Source: Buchnera aphidicola (Muscaphis stroyani) (lineage in GTDB: Bacteria > Pseudomonadota > Gammaproteobacteria > Enterobacterales > Enterobacteriaceae). From it: a stretch of DNA of 64,000 nt. Under the pieces are notes generated by a model. The model saw only the letters and a list, made by a program, of their open reading frames with translations, was not told the origin of the DNA and searched no databases. Every line of letters starts with the position of its first letter. Position 1 is the stretch's first letter. The stretch lies in the NCBI RefSeq assembly GCF_005080865.1, contig NZ_CP034861.1:62001-126000 (forward strand), read 5' to 3'. Positions 1 through 11,837 of the stretch are shown here, one piece after another. The position numbers and the translations under genes were made by a program.

Positions 1-376
1 TTTGGTTTAAATATTTCAGCAATAATTAAAAATAAACCGCCTAATATTAATGAGTACATAATGTTGACAGGATGATAAAAAGACTTGATTTTTCTGTAAA
101 AAAAAAACCTAAAAGTATTGTAGGAAAAATAGTAATTAAAACATATCCATGTTGGATATATGTCATTTTTTTAAATTTTTTATAAAAAAATAGAAATATT
201 CCTATAGAAGATCCGAGTTGAACAAAAATTTCTATTATATTCGTATATTTATTTTCGATATTTAACCAATTATTAATGATAATCATATGTGCTGTAGATG
301 AAATTGGAAAAAATTCTATGATTCCTCCCACTAATCCAATAAATGCAATATAAATACTACTAATTGGATAATACAT
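1..376 (-). pseudogene. uppP: Undecaprenyl-diphosphatase, 5' part, frameshifted at a homopolymer and cut by the window edge
   Basis: UppP (BacA) is an inner-membrane enzyme that dephosphorylates undecaprenyl diphosphate, recycling the lipid carrier for peptidoglycan. The N-terminal residues match the family, including the segment EFFPISSTAHM, which corresponds to the conserved E...SSTGHM active-site region. The open frame stops at position 47 after 109 residues. Adding one base to the ten-A tract at 98-107 (ten T in the sense strand) restores a reading IKSLF...VNIMYSLILGG...AEIFKP that matches E. coli IKSLF...NVMYALVVGG...AECLKP and runs off the window. It lies downstream of crr, separated by a terminator-like hairpin. 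It is either a young pseudogene, a gene rescued by slippage, or a homopolymer sequencing error. Confidence 0.85.
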
Positions 377-408
377 TTTTTCTCCTTTTTTATTAATTTG
401 TTTTCTTA

Positions 409-438
409 GAAAAACGGTACTAAAATAGCACCGTTTTC
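409..438 (-). terminator. Hairpin between crr and uppP, probable terminator of the pts operon
   Basis: An inverted repeat pairs AAAACGGT (411-418) with ACCGTTTT (430-437) around a 11-base loop. Read on the minus strand it lies just after the crr stop codon and the stem ends in a T-rich stretch, the shape of a Rho-independent terminator. Confidence 0.65.
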
Positions 439-447
439 AATTAACAA

Positions 448-951
448 TTAATTGTACAAAGACATAATAATTGTTTTTCCTTCAGTAATTATGCCCGATG
501 ATTTTTTAATTTTCTTAAAATTTTCTATATTAGAAATTATTACTGGAGTTAATATAGATGGAGCATTTTTTTTTATAAAATTCAAATCAAAGCTAATAAT
601 ATCTTCTCCTATTTTAACTTTTTGTTTATTTTTTGCTATTTTTTTAAATCCTTTTCCTTTTAGTTTGACTGTATCAATTCCAAAGTGTACGAATAATTCC
701 ACTTCATCTTCTGAAATAATTGAAAAAGCATGCATGCTATCTAATATTTTATTAATAGTTCCATTAACTGGTGAAACTATTTTATTTCCTGACGGTTGAA
801 TAGCTATTCCATCACCTACAATTTTTTGAGAAAAAACAACATCTGGTACATCTTCTAAATTTACTATACAACCTGATATAGGGGCAAATATTTCTATCTT
901 TTTAGAAAAATTAGATGTTTTTTCCTTAAAAAAATTAGAAAAGATGCTCAT
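448..951 (-). CDS. crr: PTS glucose-specific EIIA component (IIA-Glc)
   Basis: This is the soluble IIA-Glc phosphocarrier, which takes phosphate from HPr and passes it to the membrane EIICB. The 167-residue length is close to E. coli's 169. The two active-site histidines are present: the one in MHAFSI (residue 74) and the phosphorylated one in [11 protein letters not shown] (residue 89). It is the last gene of ptsH-ptsI-crr, 26 bases after ptsI, and is followed by a terminator hairpin. In E. coli IIA-Glc is also a regulator of adenylate cyclase and permeases. Such partners are not visible here, so I infer that only the transport role remains. Confidence 0.97.
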   Translation of the reverse strand: MSIFSNFFKEKTSNFSKKIEIFAPISGCIVNLEDVPDVVFSQKIVGDGIAIQPSGNKIVSPVNGTINKILDSMHAFSIISEDEVELFVHFGIDTVKLKGKGFKKIAKNKQKVKIGEDIISFDLNFIKKNAPSILTPVIISNIENFKKIKKSSGIITEGKTIIMSLYN

Positions 952-977
952 TTTTTTCTCCTAAATGATATTTTTAT

Positions 978-2711
978 TTAACTTCTGTTAATTGCCTGAC
1001 TTTTCATGAATTTCTCTATTAAATTTAGTATTTCTTTTTCAGTAGGTAAAGTTAAAGCTTCTTTAGCTAATTCTTGAGCATCTTTGAATGATATGCTTCG
1101 AATAATTTTTTTAATTTTAGGTATACTAATAGAACTCATACTAAACTCGTCTAATCCCATCCCCAGCAATAAAACGGTAGCTCGTTCGTCTGCCGCAAGT
1201 TCTCCGCACATTCCAGTCCATTTTTTATGTACATGGGAAACATTGATAACTTTCTGAATTAGATTTAAAACAGACGGATGCATTGGTTTGTATAATTTTG
1301 AAATTAAATCATTTCCCCTGTCTACAGCTAAAGTATATTGTGTTAAATCATTGGTTCCGATGCTAAAAAAATCAACTTCTTTTATTAAATAGTGAGATAT
1401 AATTGCTGAAGAAGGTGTTTCTATCATTATTCCAATTTTAATTTTTTCATCAAATTTTATATTGTTATGATTTAATTGTGATTTGAGATGTTCAATTTCA
1501 ATTTTTAATAGTCTGATTTCTTCAACTGATATAATCATTGGAAATAAAATACATATTTTACCAAAAGCAGATGCTCTAAGAATCGCTTTTAATTGTGTAT
1601 GCAGCATTTCCTTTCTGTCCATTAAAATTCTTATAGCTCGCCATCCAAGAAAAGGATTTTCTTCTTTTGGCAAATTCATATATGGGAGATCTTTATCTCC
1701 TCCAATATCCATCGTTCTTATAATGACTTTTTTATTTTTCATTAATTCAGCAATTTTTTTATAGGCTTGAAACTGTTCGTTTTCAGTAGGAAAGTTTTTT
1801 CGACCCATAAACAAAAATTCAGTTCTATAAAGACCTATGCATTCGGCGCCATTTTTTTTTGCAGAATAAATATCTTGAACATTACCAATATTGGAACCAA
1901 TTTTAATTTTTTTTCCATCAATTGTTGTAGCTTTTAAATTTTTTAAAATTTTTAATTGATTTATTTTTGATGTATATAATGTTTTTATTTTTTTCTTTTT
2001 ATAGATAAGCTCTTCGGATGGATTCACTAAAATTTGATTGTTTATGCAGTCTAATATGATGAAATCATTATTTTTTACTATATTCGTAATATTTCCAGTT
2101 CCTACAATTGCTGGTATCTCCAATGATTTTGCCATGATAGAGGTATGAGATGTTTGACTTCCTAGATCTGTGATAAATCCTAAAACATTCTTAAAATTAA
2201 TTTGAGCCGTTTCTGATGGAGTTAAGTCTTTTGCAATCAAAATTACTTTATGCTGAATAGAATTCAAATCGACAACATTTATTTTGAGTATATTTTTTAA
2301 TAAACGACGACCAATGTCTCTTACGTCAATAGCTCTGTTTTTTAAATATTCGTCTTTTATCTTTTCTAATGCTTTAGCTTGTGATTCAATAACAAATTCC
2401 GCGGCAGCTGCTGCAGATTTATTTTTTTTTGTGATTAAAGAAACAATTTCTTGCTCTAACTCTTCATCTTCTAAAAGCATAATATGACCTTCAAAAATGC
2501 TTTCTTGTTTTTTACCAAATTTTTCTCCTGTTTTAATTTTGATTTCTGTTAGTTGTTGTATTGATTGATTTCGACTGTCAAAAAATTTTTTTATTTCTGA
2601 TTCAATTTGTTCAACAGTGATTGTTTTTTTTTGAATAATAATTTTTTCTTCTTTTAATAAAAAAGCGGGACCAAAAACTATACCCGGTGATGCTAAAATA
2701 CCTGAAATCAT
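978..2711 (-). CDS. ptsI: PTS enzyme I (phosphoenolpyruvate-protein phosphotransferase)
   Basis: Enzyme I takes phosphate from phosphoenolpyruvate and hands it to HPr, the first step of PTS sugar uptake. The 577-residue protein is full length (E. coli 575). It has the HPr-binding N-terminal domain, the phosphohistidine motif [17 protein letters not shown] near residue 190, and the C-terminal PEP-binding barrel with [14 protein letters not shown] and the catalytic cysteine in the GMCGELAAD segment. It is in operon with ptsH upstream and crr downstream. The 141-base ptsH-ptsI gap holds a hairpin that could reduce readthrough, as expected where HPr is needed in excess over enzyme I. Confidence 0.98.
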   Translation of the reverse strand: MISGILASPGIVFGPAFLLKEEKIIIQKKTITVEQIESEIKKFFDSRNQSIQQLTEIKIKTGEKFGKKQESIFEGHIMLLEDEELEQEIVSLITKKNKSAAAAAEFVIESQAKALEKIKDEYLKNRAIDVRDIGRRLLKNILKINVVDLNSIQHKVILIAKDLTPSETAQINFKNVLGFITDLGSQTSHTSIMAKSLEIPAIVGTGNITNIVKNNDFIILDCINNQILVNPSEELIYKKKKIKTLYTSKINQLKILKNLKATTIDGKKIKIGSNIGNVQDIYSAKKNGAECIGLYRTEFLFMGRKNFPTENEQFQAYKKIAELMKNKKVIIRTMDIGGDKDLPYMNLPKEENPFLGWRAIRILMDRKEMLHTQLKAILRASAFGKICILFPMIISVEEIRLLKIEIEHLKSQLNHNNIKFDEKIKIGIMIETPSSAIISHYLIKEVDFFSIGTNDLTQYTLAVDRGNDLISKLYKPMHPSVLNLIQKVINVSHVHKKWTGMCGELAADERATVLLLGMGLDEFSMSSISIPKIKKIIRSISFKDAQELAKEALTLPTEKEILNLIEKFMKSQAINRS

Positions 2712-2799
2712 TGCATTGCCTTTAATATAAAGTTTATTTATTCAGACAAAGAAAAACATAAAATGTTAGAAAAACATTTTTTTATTTTTATATAAAAAT

Positions 2800-2823
2800 C
2801 CGGAAGTATTATATAACCTCCGG
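2800..2823 (-). terminator. Hairpin between ptsH and ptsI, possible partial terminator
   Basis: CCGGA (2800-2804) pairs with TCCGG (2819-2823). On the minus strand the stem follows ptsH by about 30 bases and is followed by ATTTTTATA. GC-rich stems are rare in this sequence, so conservation is likely functional. Transcription must still pass it to reach ptsI unless ptsI has its own promoter. Confidence 0.5.
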
Positions 2824-2852
2824 TATTATGAAATTTATAAAAATTTTATCAA

Positions 2853-3110
2853 TCACTCTAATTCTGTCATTATTTTTGATAAATGTTCAATTGCTTGTTT
2901 TTCGTCTTCACCTTCTGCGGATAATACGACAAGACTTCCTTTAACTAAACCCAATGTTTGGATCTTAAAAAGACTTTTTGCGTTTGCGGATTTTCCTTTA
3001 TAAAGAATGGAAATTTCAGAGTTAAATTTTTTAGCTTCTTTAACAAATTGAGCTGCAGGACGAGTATGTAAACCGTGTGGAGCTGTAATTGTAATTTGAT
3101 TTTGAAACAT
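2853..3110 (-). CDS. ptsH: PTS phosphocarrier protein HPr
   Basis: HPr shuttles phosphate from enzyme I to the IIA proteins. The 85-residue length is the same as E. coli's. His15 lies in the motif [10 protein letters not shown], and the Ser46 region [12 protein letters not shown] is present. I chose the ATG at 3110 because it gives the canonical start and has an AGGGG ribosome-binding site upstream on the minus strand. A longer in-frame reading from 3137 adds nine residues with no family support. It is the first gene of the ptsH-ptsI-crr cluster and lies downstream of cysK, as in E. coli. Confidence 0.97.
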   Translation of the reverse strand: MFQNQITITAPHGLHTRPAAQFVKEAKKFNSEISILYKGKSANAKSLFKIQTLGLVKGSLVVLSAEGEDEKQAIEHLSKIMTELE

Positions 3111-3279
3111 TTTAATTCCCCTAATTATTGAGAGCATGAGATATAATATATTTATATTTTATAAAAAATTTTTATAAAGTATTAAAACGTTAATAATTAT
3201 TATCTTTAGATATTATTTTTTAATAAAAATACTCTTTTAAGAGCGTTTAAGCGATTAAATTTATATTTTTTCGGTTTTT

Positions 3280-4221
3280 TCATTCAAAAAGCTCTGTACT
3301 TAAATAGCGCTCTCCTGAAGAAGGCAGTATTACTACTATTTTTTTGTTTCTATAATTTCTGTTTTTTTGCATTTTTAATGCAGCAGCTAAAGCTGCTCCG
3401 GAAGAAATTCCGGATAATATTCCTTCTTTTTTCATTAATTGTTGAGCTGCAAATATAGATTCTTCAATAGACACTGTAACCACTAAATCAATTAATTTTA
3501 ATTCTAAGTTTTTTGGAATAAAACCAGCTCCAATACCTTGAATTTTATGAGATCCTGGAACTATTTTTTTTCCTGATAACGTCTGTGTAATTACAGGTGA
3601 TTCGCAAGGTTCAACAGCAACACTAATAAAATTTTTTTTATTTTTAATATTTTTAATATATCTTGTAATGCCAGTAATAGTACCGCCTGTTCCAACTCCA
3701 GATACTAATACATCTATCATTCCATTGGAATCTTTCCAGATTTCTGGTCCAGTTGTTTTTTCATGAATTTCAGGATTAGAAGGATTTTCAAATTGTTTTA
3801 ATAAAAAATATTTTTTTGGATTGTGAGACACTATTTCTTCAGATTTTAGAATAGCGCCTTTCATACCACATTGACCATCTGTCAAAACTAGATTAGCCCC
3901 TAAAGCTTTTAATATTTTTTGTCTTTCAATAGACATTGTGTCAGGCATGGTAAGAGTTAATTTATAATTTCTAGCTGCTGCAACATAAGCAAGTGCAATT
4001 CCAGTATTTCCACTAGTAGCTTCTATTAATTCAATATTTTTTCTTAAATATCCTTTTTTTTCTGCATTCCATATCATGTTAGCACCAATACGACATTTTA
4101 CACTAAAACTTGGATTTCTAGATTCTACTTTTACTAAAATATTTTTATTTCCTATTCTGTTTAAACAAATTAAAGGTGTATTTCCAATAGTTAGAGAATT
4201 ATCTTTATATATTTTAATCAT
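3280..4221 (-). CDS. cysK: Cysteine synthase A (O-acetylserine sulfhydrylase)
   Basis: CysK is a PLP enzyme that makes cysteine from O-acetylserine and sulfide, the last step of sulfate assimilation. The PLP lysine is in [14 protein letters not shown], the substrate loop is [11 protein letters not shown], and the phosphate-binding loop is [10 protein letters not shown]. At 313 residues it is about ten shorter than E. coli's 323, ending just after [10 protein letters not shown], so only the last helix is trimmed. It lies upstream of ptsH as in E. coli. A short palindrome CTCTTTTAAGAG at 3232-3243 could end its transcript, but it is weak. Confidence 0.97.
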   Translation of the reverse strand: MIKIYKDNSLTIGNTPLICLNRIGNKNILVKVESRNPSFSVKCRIGANMIWNAEKKGYLRKNIELIEATSGNTGIALAYVAAARNYKLTLTMPDTMSIERQKILKALGANLVLTDGQCGMKGAILKSEEIVSHNPKKYFLLKQFENPSNPEIHEKTTGPEIWKDSNGMIDVLVSGVGTGGTITGITRYIKNIKNKKNFISVAVEPCESPVITQTLSGKKIVPGSHKIQGIGAGFIPKNLELKLIDLVVTVSIEESIFAAQQLMKKEGILSGISSGAALAAALKMQKNRNYRNKKIVVILPSSGERYLSTELFE

Positions 4222-4443
4222 TTTTTCCTGTTTTTATTTAAAAATTTATTTGTTAAGAAACAACTGTATAGATGATTACAATTTTATTAATTACTAATAA
4301 ATTATTTCTATATTGCATATTAAATTAAAAACTTTAGTTCGAAAATTATACATAAAATTATATAATACAAAATATTAATAAATACTAATATTATTAGTTC
4401 TGAAAGTTTGAGATAATTGAATTTTAATTTTTTTATTTTTTGA

Positions 4444-6471
<2,028 letters not shown>

Positions 6472-6491
6472 AAGTATTTTATGAATATTTT

Positions 6492-6564
6492 TGGGTCGTG
6501 CAGGATTCGAACCTGCGACCAATTGATTAAAAGTCAACTGCTCTACCAACTGAGCTAACGACCC
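6492..6564 (-). tRNA. tRNA-Lys (anticodon TTT)
   Basis: The minus strand folds into a complete cloverleaf with a 7-bp acceptor GGGTCGT/ACGACCC, D-stem GCTC/GAGC, anticodon loop CTTTTAA, and T-loop TTCGAAT. The anticodon is TTT and the discriminator base is A. No CCA is encoded. It is paired with tRNA-Val(TAC), and in E. coli the valU-X-Y-lysV cluster likewise lies beside gltX. Confidence 0.97.
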
Positions 6565-6576
6565 TAAATTTTTTGG

Positions 6577-6649
6577 TAGGTGATGACGGACTCGAACCGC
6601 CGACCTCCTCCGTGTAAAGGAGGAGCTCTACCAACTGAGCTAATCACCT
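6577..6649 (-). tRNA. tRNA-Val (anticodon TAC)
   Basis: The minus strand gives a full cloverleaf with acceptor AGGTGAT/ATCACCT, anticodon stem CCTCC/GGAGG and loop TTTACAC, hence anticodon TAC. The T-arm reads GGCGGTTCGAGTCCGTC. It is 12 bases upstream of tRNA-Lys and probably co-transcribed with it. CCA is not encoded. Confidence 0.97.
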
Positions 6650-6844
6650 TTTTATCATTGACTATATTAGTTTAAAGACAGACAAAACAGAGTCAATCTT
6701 TTTTTATTAAAAAACATTTGTTTGTTGTAATTTTAATCATTACGATCAAAGTATAATCTTTTTCGTATTAATTTTATGAAAAATTAATTCTATATATATA
6801 ACTTTTTATCACATTAATAACTATGTTCATGATTTGAGGGAAAA

Positions 6845-8254
6845 ATGACAGTAATAACTCGTTTTGCACCAAGTCCCACTGGAAATTTGCATATTGGAAG
6901 TATTCGTACTGCCTTGTATTCTTGGTTATTTGCGCGTCATTATAATGGAAAATTTCTACTGCGCATAGAAGACTCAGATGTTGAACGTTCTACATTAGAG
7001 TCTGTTCAATCCATCTTGAGTGGATTAAAATGGCTTGGACTGAATTGGGATAAGGGTCCGTACTTTCAATCTGAAAGATTAGATCGATATAAAAATGTTA
7101 TTCGATTAATGTTAAATGAAGGAAAAGCTTATAAATGTTATTGCTCGTTTGAAAAAATAAAAAAAGAGCGTGAATTCCAAATTTCTAAAAATAAAAAGCC
7201 ACGTTACAGTGGTACTTGTAGAAATTTAAAAAATGAAATAAGATTTAATCAAGATTATGTAGTTAGATTTAAAAATCCACTTTCAGGGAAAGTTATTTTT
7301 AGTGATCAAATTAGAGGTAGGATTAGTTTTGATAATTCTGAATTAGACGATTTAATTATCCAACGTTCAAATGGAATGCCTACTTATAATTTTTGTGTTG
7401 TAGTAGATGACTTAGACATGAATGTTACTCATGTTATTCGAGGCGAAGATCATATTAATAATACTCCTCGTCAAATTAACATTTTAAAATCTTTAGAAGC
7501 TAACATACCTATTTATGCACATGTATCTATGATACTTGACGAAACAGGAAAAAAAATTTCTAAGAGAAAAGATTCGATGAATATAATTGAATATCGTGAG
7601 AATGGATTTTTACCAGAAGCATTATTAAATTATATCCTCAGATTAGGATGGTCTTATGGAGACAAAGAAATTTTTGATTTAGTAGAGATGAAAAAATTAT
7701 TTAATTTGAAATTTATTAGTAAATCTCCAAGTATCATAAACGAAAAAAAACTTTTATGGCTCAATAGGCATTATATTAACAATTTACCATTTCATTATGT
7801 ATCTGAATGTTTAAAGTTTTATTTTAAAAAAAGAAATATTGATATCAAGAATGGACCTAATGTGGAGTGTATAATAGAATTATTTAAAAATAGATGCTAC
7901 ACATTTCAGCAAATAGTAGATTCATCTCATTATTTTTATAAAGATTTTAGTTATTTTGATAAAATAGCTGCTCACAAATATTTAGTATGCCATAACTTTT
8001 TAGTTTTAAAAGAATTGTATAAAAAAATATTTTTTCTATATCTTTGGGAAACAAAAGGACTATCTAAAGTAATTGATAAAATATCAATTAAATTTAAAAT
8101 GAAAAAAAAAGAAATAAGTATGATTTTACGAGTTTCGGTTACAGGAAATGTACATTCTCCTGGGATAAGTACTGTTATGTACTTGATTGGTAGAGAAAAA
8201 ACATTAATCAGAATTAATAAAGCTATCAATTATATTAAAAATGTTAATTTTTAA
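6845..8254 (+). CDS. gltX: Glutamyl-tRNA synthetase
   Basis: GltX charges tRNA-Glu with glutamate. It is a class I synthetase of 469 residues (E. coli 471). The HIGH-type signature is [14 protein letters not shown], the KMSKS-type loop is KKISKRKD, and zinc-ligand cysteines lie in KCYCSFEK and SGTCR. The start is the ATG at 6845, preceded by GAGGGAAAA. The C-terminal anticodon-binding domain is present, though more diverged than the catalytic domain. The gene stands between two tRNA clusters. Confidence 0.97.
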   Translation: MTVITRFAPSPTGNLHIGSIRTALYSWLFARHYNGKFLLRIEDSDVERSTLESVQSILSGLKWLGLNWDKGPYFQSERLDRYKNVIRLMLNEGKAYKCYCSFEKIKKEREFQISKNKKPRYSGTCRNLKNEIRFNQDYVVRFKNPLSGKVIFSDQIRGRISFDNSELDDLIIQRSNGMPTYNFCVVVDDLDMNVTHVIRGEDHINNTPRQINILKSLEANIPIYAHVSMILDETGKKISKRKDSMNIIEYRENGFLPEALLNYILRLGWSYGDKEIFDLVEMKKLFNLKFISKSPSIINEKKLLWLNRHYINNLPFHYVSECLKFYFKKRNIDIKNGPNVECIIELFKNRCYTFQQIVDSSHYFYKDFSYFDKIAAHKYLVCHNFLVLKELYKKIFFLYLWETKGLSKVIDKISIKFKMKKKEISMILRVSVTGNVHSPGISTVMYLIGREKTLIRINKAINYIKNVNF

Positions 8255-8383
8255 ATTTGAATTCAAATTCAAGATCACATTTTTATTTTTAAAGTGTTTG
8301 ACATAAATTAGATTTGTTAGTGTAAAATTTTTAAAAATTTAGAGGTGTTTATATTTTCATTTAAAAAATCAAAAAAAATAATA

Positions 8384-8412
8384 TTGACAGATTTACTGCG
8401 TTTTTATATTGT
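8384..8412 (+). promoter_or_regulatory. Sigma-70 type promoter of tRNA-Ala
   Basis: A consensus -35 TTGACA (8384-8389) is spaced 17 bases from a -10 TATTGT (8407-8412). The mature tRNA begins nine bases further on, the usual distance for a tRNA transcription start. A second TTGACA lies at about 8299, but its -10 match is weaker and it is too far from the tRNA. Confidence 0.7.
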
Positions 8413-8421
8413 AATCTTTCA

Positions 8422-8494
8422 GGGGCTGTAACTCAGAAGGAAGAGTGCTTGCATGGCATGCAAGATGTCGGCGGTTCGATTCCGCCCAGCTCCA
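8422..8494 (+). tRNA. tRNA-Ala (anticodon GGC)
   Basis: A full cloverleaf is visible: acceptor GGGGCTG/CAGCTCC, anticodon stem CTTGC/GCAAG with loop ATGGCAT (anticodon GGC), and T-arm GGCGGTTCGATTCCGCC. The acceptor keeps the G3:U70 pair, the alanine identity element. CCA is not encoded. E. coli likewise has alaX/alaW near gltX. Confidence 0.97.
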
Positions 8495-8618
8495 AAAATT
8501 TTTATAATTTATTGATAAATAATGTTTCAAAATAATTAATTTTTAAATTTTTTTTGTATATAGATGTGATTAATAATATTAATATTTTTATATTTATTAA
8601 AAAGCTTAAAATTAATTT

Positions 8619-8656
8619 AATGTGCCATTTCAAATACAATCTGAAAATAGCACATT
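8619..8656. terminator. Hairpin 3' of fliE
   Basis: AATGTGC then ATTT (8619-8630) pairs with AAAT then GCACATT (8645-8656), 11 bp with one mismatch and a 14-base loop. It lies between the 3' end of fliE and the convergent tRNA-Ala, so it may end either transcript. The T-tract is poor. Confidence 0.4.
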
Positions 8657-8670
8657 AGTAGTTATAAAAA

Positions 8671-8976
8671 TTATACTTGTTGATTCATAATTTCTTGGTA
8701 AGCAGCAACTATTTTATTTCTTATTTGTATAGCCATTTGAATGGAAATAGAAGATTTTTGTAGATCTATCATTACATCATTAAGAGATACATTAGATTGA
8801 TTTAATTCAAATTTTTGAGAATTCAATTTTGCATGATTTTGAGTGTTGCTTATGTCTTTTAATGCTTTGTTTATAAAGCTAGAAAAACTATTATTTTTTA
8901 AATTGTTTTTTTCTTTTTTATCTAAAAAATCAATGTTTGTATTATTGTTTTGATAGTTAATGCTGTTAATAAACAT
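8671..8976 (-). CDS. fliE: Flagellar hook-basal body complex protein FliE
   Basis: FliE is a small export substrate that links the MS ring and export gate to the proximal rod. The 101-residue protein (E. coli 104) has the conserved C-terminal helix, SLNDVMIDLQKSSISIQMAI followed by QIRNKIVAAYQEIMNQQV. The middle is low-complexity and rich in Lys and Asn. It is divergent from fliF across a 207-base promoter region, the same arrangement as in E. coli. Its retention fits a flagellar body that still builds at least a rod. Confidence 0.93.
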   Translation of the reverse strand: MFINSINYQNNNTNIDFLDKKEKNNLKNNSFSSFINKALKDISNTQNHAKLNSQKFELNQSNVSLNDVMIDLQKSSISIQMAIQIRNKIVAAYQEIMNQQV

Positions 8977-9183
8977 ATCTTCCTCTGTGTAAAACAGTTG
9001 TATTTTATATTAAGATACTATCACATATTAAAAAAAGACACATGCTTTGTTAAGAATTTTTTGTATTTTTTTAAAATATCGAATAAAAATAATTCAATAA
9101 TTATATTTTATTGAATAAATCAGTAAAACTACTTAATTACTGTTACTTTATAGTGAAAATTAATTTTTGGATAGGAAGATTTC

Positions 9184-10848
9184 ATGAATATTAGTACTGA
9201 AGAAGAATTAGCAGTAAAAGAAAAGAAAAATTTTATTCATTTTCTATCTCATTTTTTTAAAAATTCGCGCATTCTAATTATTTTATTCGCGGCAGCAATT
9301 ATTACTGCTATTCCTGTTTCTTTATGGATTAAATCTCCTAGTTACCAGGTTTTGTATAGTCAGTTATCTAGTGAGGATAGAAAGTCTATCATTGATCAGT
9401 TAAATCAAATGAAGGTTCCATATCATTTTTCTAAAAGTACAGATCAATTGCTAGTGCCAAAAAATAATGTTTATGATTTAAGATTACGTTTAGCAGAAAA
9501 TAATCTTCCCAGAGGTGAAGGAGTCGGGTTTGAATTATTAGATAAGCAAAAATTTGGAATTAGTCAATTTAACGAACAAATAAATTATCAAAGAGCTTTA
9601 GAAGGTGAGTTGGCTCGTACTATTCAAAGAATTAAATCCATAAAAAGCGCGAGGGTGCATATAGCTTTTCAAAAAGAATCGTTATTTTTAAAAGATAAAA
9701 AACAACCATCAGCTTCTGTTGTTTTAGATTTAAAGCCAGGTACAATTTTAGATTCTAATCAAATTAATGCTATTTTGCATTTAATTTCAAGTAGCATATC
9801 TGATTTGTCAGTCAATAATATTACGATTTTAGATCAATTTGGAGAACTGCTCAATCATCCATCTCTTTCATATAATCAAGTTAATAATGCTCAATTCCAG
9901 TATTCAGAACAAATTGAATCTCTTTATAGACATAGAATTCGAAACATTTTAGAACCATTAGTAGGTGTTGGTAATGTTTATGCGCAAGTGACAGCTCAAA
10001 TAGATTTTAATGATCAAGAAAAGACACAGGAAAAATATTTACCTAATTCAAATCATGAAAATCAAGCAGTAAGATCTCATCAAACTAGTGTTCATAATCA
10101 AGTTTATAAAAAAAACCAGAAAGAAAATGCATCAATTTCTGATTCTAACAAAGTTCGTAATAATCAAATTAATCAAAAAAATAGTGAAACGAATAAAAAT
10201 AGTCTTGTTTTAGAAAAAAACCTACCAAAAAACAAATTTATATCTTCTAATTCTAATATTAATCAAGAAAATGTAGTGAATTACGAGTTAAATCACACTG
10301 TTTCGCATACCAAAATGAACATAGGAGAAATTAAAAGATTATCAGCAGCAGTCGTTGTGAATTTTATTAAAGACAAAAATGGAAAATTGGTTTCTTTAAC
10401 AGATCAAGAAATAAATAATATTATACATTTAACTCAAGAAGCCATTGGTTATTCTAAATTTAGAGGTGATAGCGTGCATGTAGTCAATGCATCTTTTGTA
10501 AAACCTGAAGAGAAAGCTTTAGTTGCACTAGACAATAAAAATGAAAATGATTCTTTATATCATGTTTTTTTTGCTTTATCACCGTGGTTTTTGTTAATTT
10601 TATTTATCTTTTTTATTATTAAAAAATATGTTTGTTCTTCTTCAAAAAAAAATTTGTTGGACAATAATTCTATTAAAGAGATGAAATTTTCTTCTGAAGA
10701 AGATAATTTTGAAAAAAATTCATCTCAAAAAAATATTCAGAATGACTTAAATATAGATAAATTAATTCATCAAATTTGTAATATCTCTAATAAAAATCCC
10801 CGCACTATAGCGTTGATTATTCGTCAATGGATGAGTGATAAAACATGA
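9184..10848 (+). CDS. fliF: Flagellar MS-ring protein FliF
   Basis: FliF forms the MS ring in the inner membrane, the base on which the export gate and C ring assemble. The 554-residue length equals E. coli's 552. A transmembrane helix lies near residues 28-50 (ILIILFAAAIITAIPVSLWI), followed by conserved periplasmic ring modules (RLAENNLPRGEGVGFELLD, EGELARTIQRIKSIKSARVH), a low-complexity Asn/Lys region, and a second helix near residue 460 (FFALSPWFLLILFIFFIIKK). The C-terminal tail that binds FliG is recognisable. The stop overlaps the fliG start as ATGA. This is the first gene of a collinear flagellar operon. Confidence 0.96.
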   Translation: MNISTEEELAVKEKKNFIHFLSHFFKNSRILIILFAAAIITAIPVSLWIKSPSYQVLYSQLSSEDRKSIIDQLNQMKVPYHFSKSTDQLLVPKNNVYDLRLRLAENNLPRGEGVGFELLDKQKFGISQFNEQINYQRALEGELARTIQRIKSIKSARVHIAFQKESLFLKDKKQPSASVVLDLKPGTILDSNQINAILHLISSSISDLSVNNITILDQFGELLNHPSLSYNQVNNAQFQYSEQIESLYRHRIRNILEPLVGVGNVYAQVTAQIDFNDQEKTQEKYLPNSNHENQAVRSHQTSVHNQVYKKNQKENASISDSNKVRNNQINQKNSETNKNSLVLEKNLPKNKFISSNSNINQENVVNYELNHTVSHTKMNIGEIKRLSAAVVVNFIKDKNGKLVSLTDQEINNIIHLTQEAIGYSKFRGDSVHVVNASFVKPEEKALVALDNKNENDSLYHVFFALSPWFLLILFIFFIIKKYVCSSSKKNLLDNNSIKEMKFSSEEDNFEKNSSQKNIQNDLNIDKLIHQICNISNKNPRTIALIIRQWMSDKT

Positions 10849-11837
10849 TTTTAAACGGTATTGAAAAAAGCGCATTATTATTAATGTCAATAGGATCTGA
10901 TCAATCAGCAGAAATATTAAAAAATTTAACTCCTTTTGAAGTTCAAGAATTAACAAATGCAATGGTAAATATAAAACAATGTTCTTCTAAAACGTTAACA
11001 ACAGTACTTCATGAATGTTATGACCTTGCTGAAAAATATAATACAATTAGTTGCAATAGCGAAGATTATCTAAATGAAATGCTCACTAAAGCACTGGGAG
11101 GTCAACAAGGACATTTGTTACTAAAAGAAACAATAGAATCTAGAAATATCCAGATATATATTGAATCTCTAAACATTATGAATTCGGAAAAAATAGCTTT
11201 TTTATTACGTGAAGAGCATTCTCAAATTATAGCTACCATACTTATTCATTTAAAAAAAAGCAAATCAGCAAGTATTTTGTCTTTATTAAGTAGACAAAAA
11301 AGAGCTGAAATTATATTAAAAATTTCAGAATTTAAAGGGATTGAAGAATCTAGTTTAATCAAGCTAACTCAAGTTATTGAAAATTTATTAAAAAGAAAAA
11401 AATTGATTTTTTCTGAAAAAGGAGGAATGAAAATTGCAGCCGGAATTTTAAACTCTATGAAAATTGAACATGAAAAAAATACTCTTCAAGAAATTAGAGT
11501 AAAAAATCAAGAGCTAGCTAATGCAATTGTTAAAGAAATGTTTTCTTTTGAAAATATAATAAATTTAGAAGATAAATATATTCAATATATTGTCAAAAAT
11601 GTTGAAAAAGAAAAATTATGTATTGCATTATATAATTCTAGTCAAGTTGTTAAAAATAAATTTTTAGATAATATGTCAAAAGAAGAATCTAATAAATTTA
11701 AATTGAATTTAGAAAAAAAATCCTATGTTTCTGATGAATCTATAAAAAACGAGCAAAAATTAATATTTATAGTAATCAAACATATTTTAGATAATGGAAA
11801 TACTTCATTAGAAAAATTAGGAAAATATTATGCCTGA
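10845..11837 (+). CDS. fliG: Flagellar C-ring protein FliG, torque residues lost
   Basis: FliG forms the upper C ring, binds the FliF tail and FliM, and in motile bacteria carries the torque helix facing MotA. It has 330 residues (E. coli 331). The N-terminal FliF-binding domain, the EHSQIIATIL motif (EHPQ in motile bacteria) and the C-terminal fold align without gaps to E. coli. The five charged torque residues are all replaced: K264 to Tyr263, R281 to Glu280, D288 to Leu287, D289 to Asn288, R297 to Ser296. I infer a structural scaffold that no longer rotates. It overlaps fliF by four bases and fliH by eight. Confidence 0.95.
   Translation: MILNGIEKSALLLMSIGSDQSAEILKNLTPFEVQELTNAMVNIKQCSSKTLTTVLHECYDLAEKYNTISCNSEDYLNEMLTKALGGQQGHLLLKETIESRNIQIYIESLNIMNSEKIAFLLREEHSQIIATILIHLKKSKSASILSLLSRQKRAEIILKISEFKGIEESSLIKLTQVIENLLKRKKLIFSEKGGMKIAAGILNSMKIEHEKNTLQEIRVKNQELANAIVKEMFSFENIINLEDKYIQYIVKNVEKEKLCIALYNSSQVVKNKFLDNMSKEESNKFKLNLEKKSYVSDESIKNEQKLIFIVIKHILDNGNTSLEKLGKYYA

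Noticed and set aside
452-799. A 115-codon plus-strand frame opposite crr
   Set aside because: It is the antisense shadow of a well-matched gene and resembles no protein family.
6492-6649. Tandem tRNA genes as a possible duplication or repeat array
   Set aside because: They have different anticodons and arms (Lys TTT, Val TAC), and the pair follows known synteny with gltX.
8299-8330. A second TTGACA upstream of tRNA-Ala
   Set aside because: Its -10 match is weak, and the promoter at 8384-8412 has better spacing to the tRNA.
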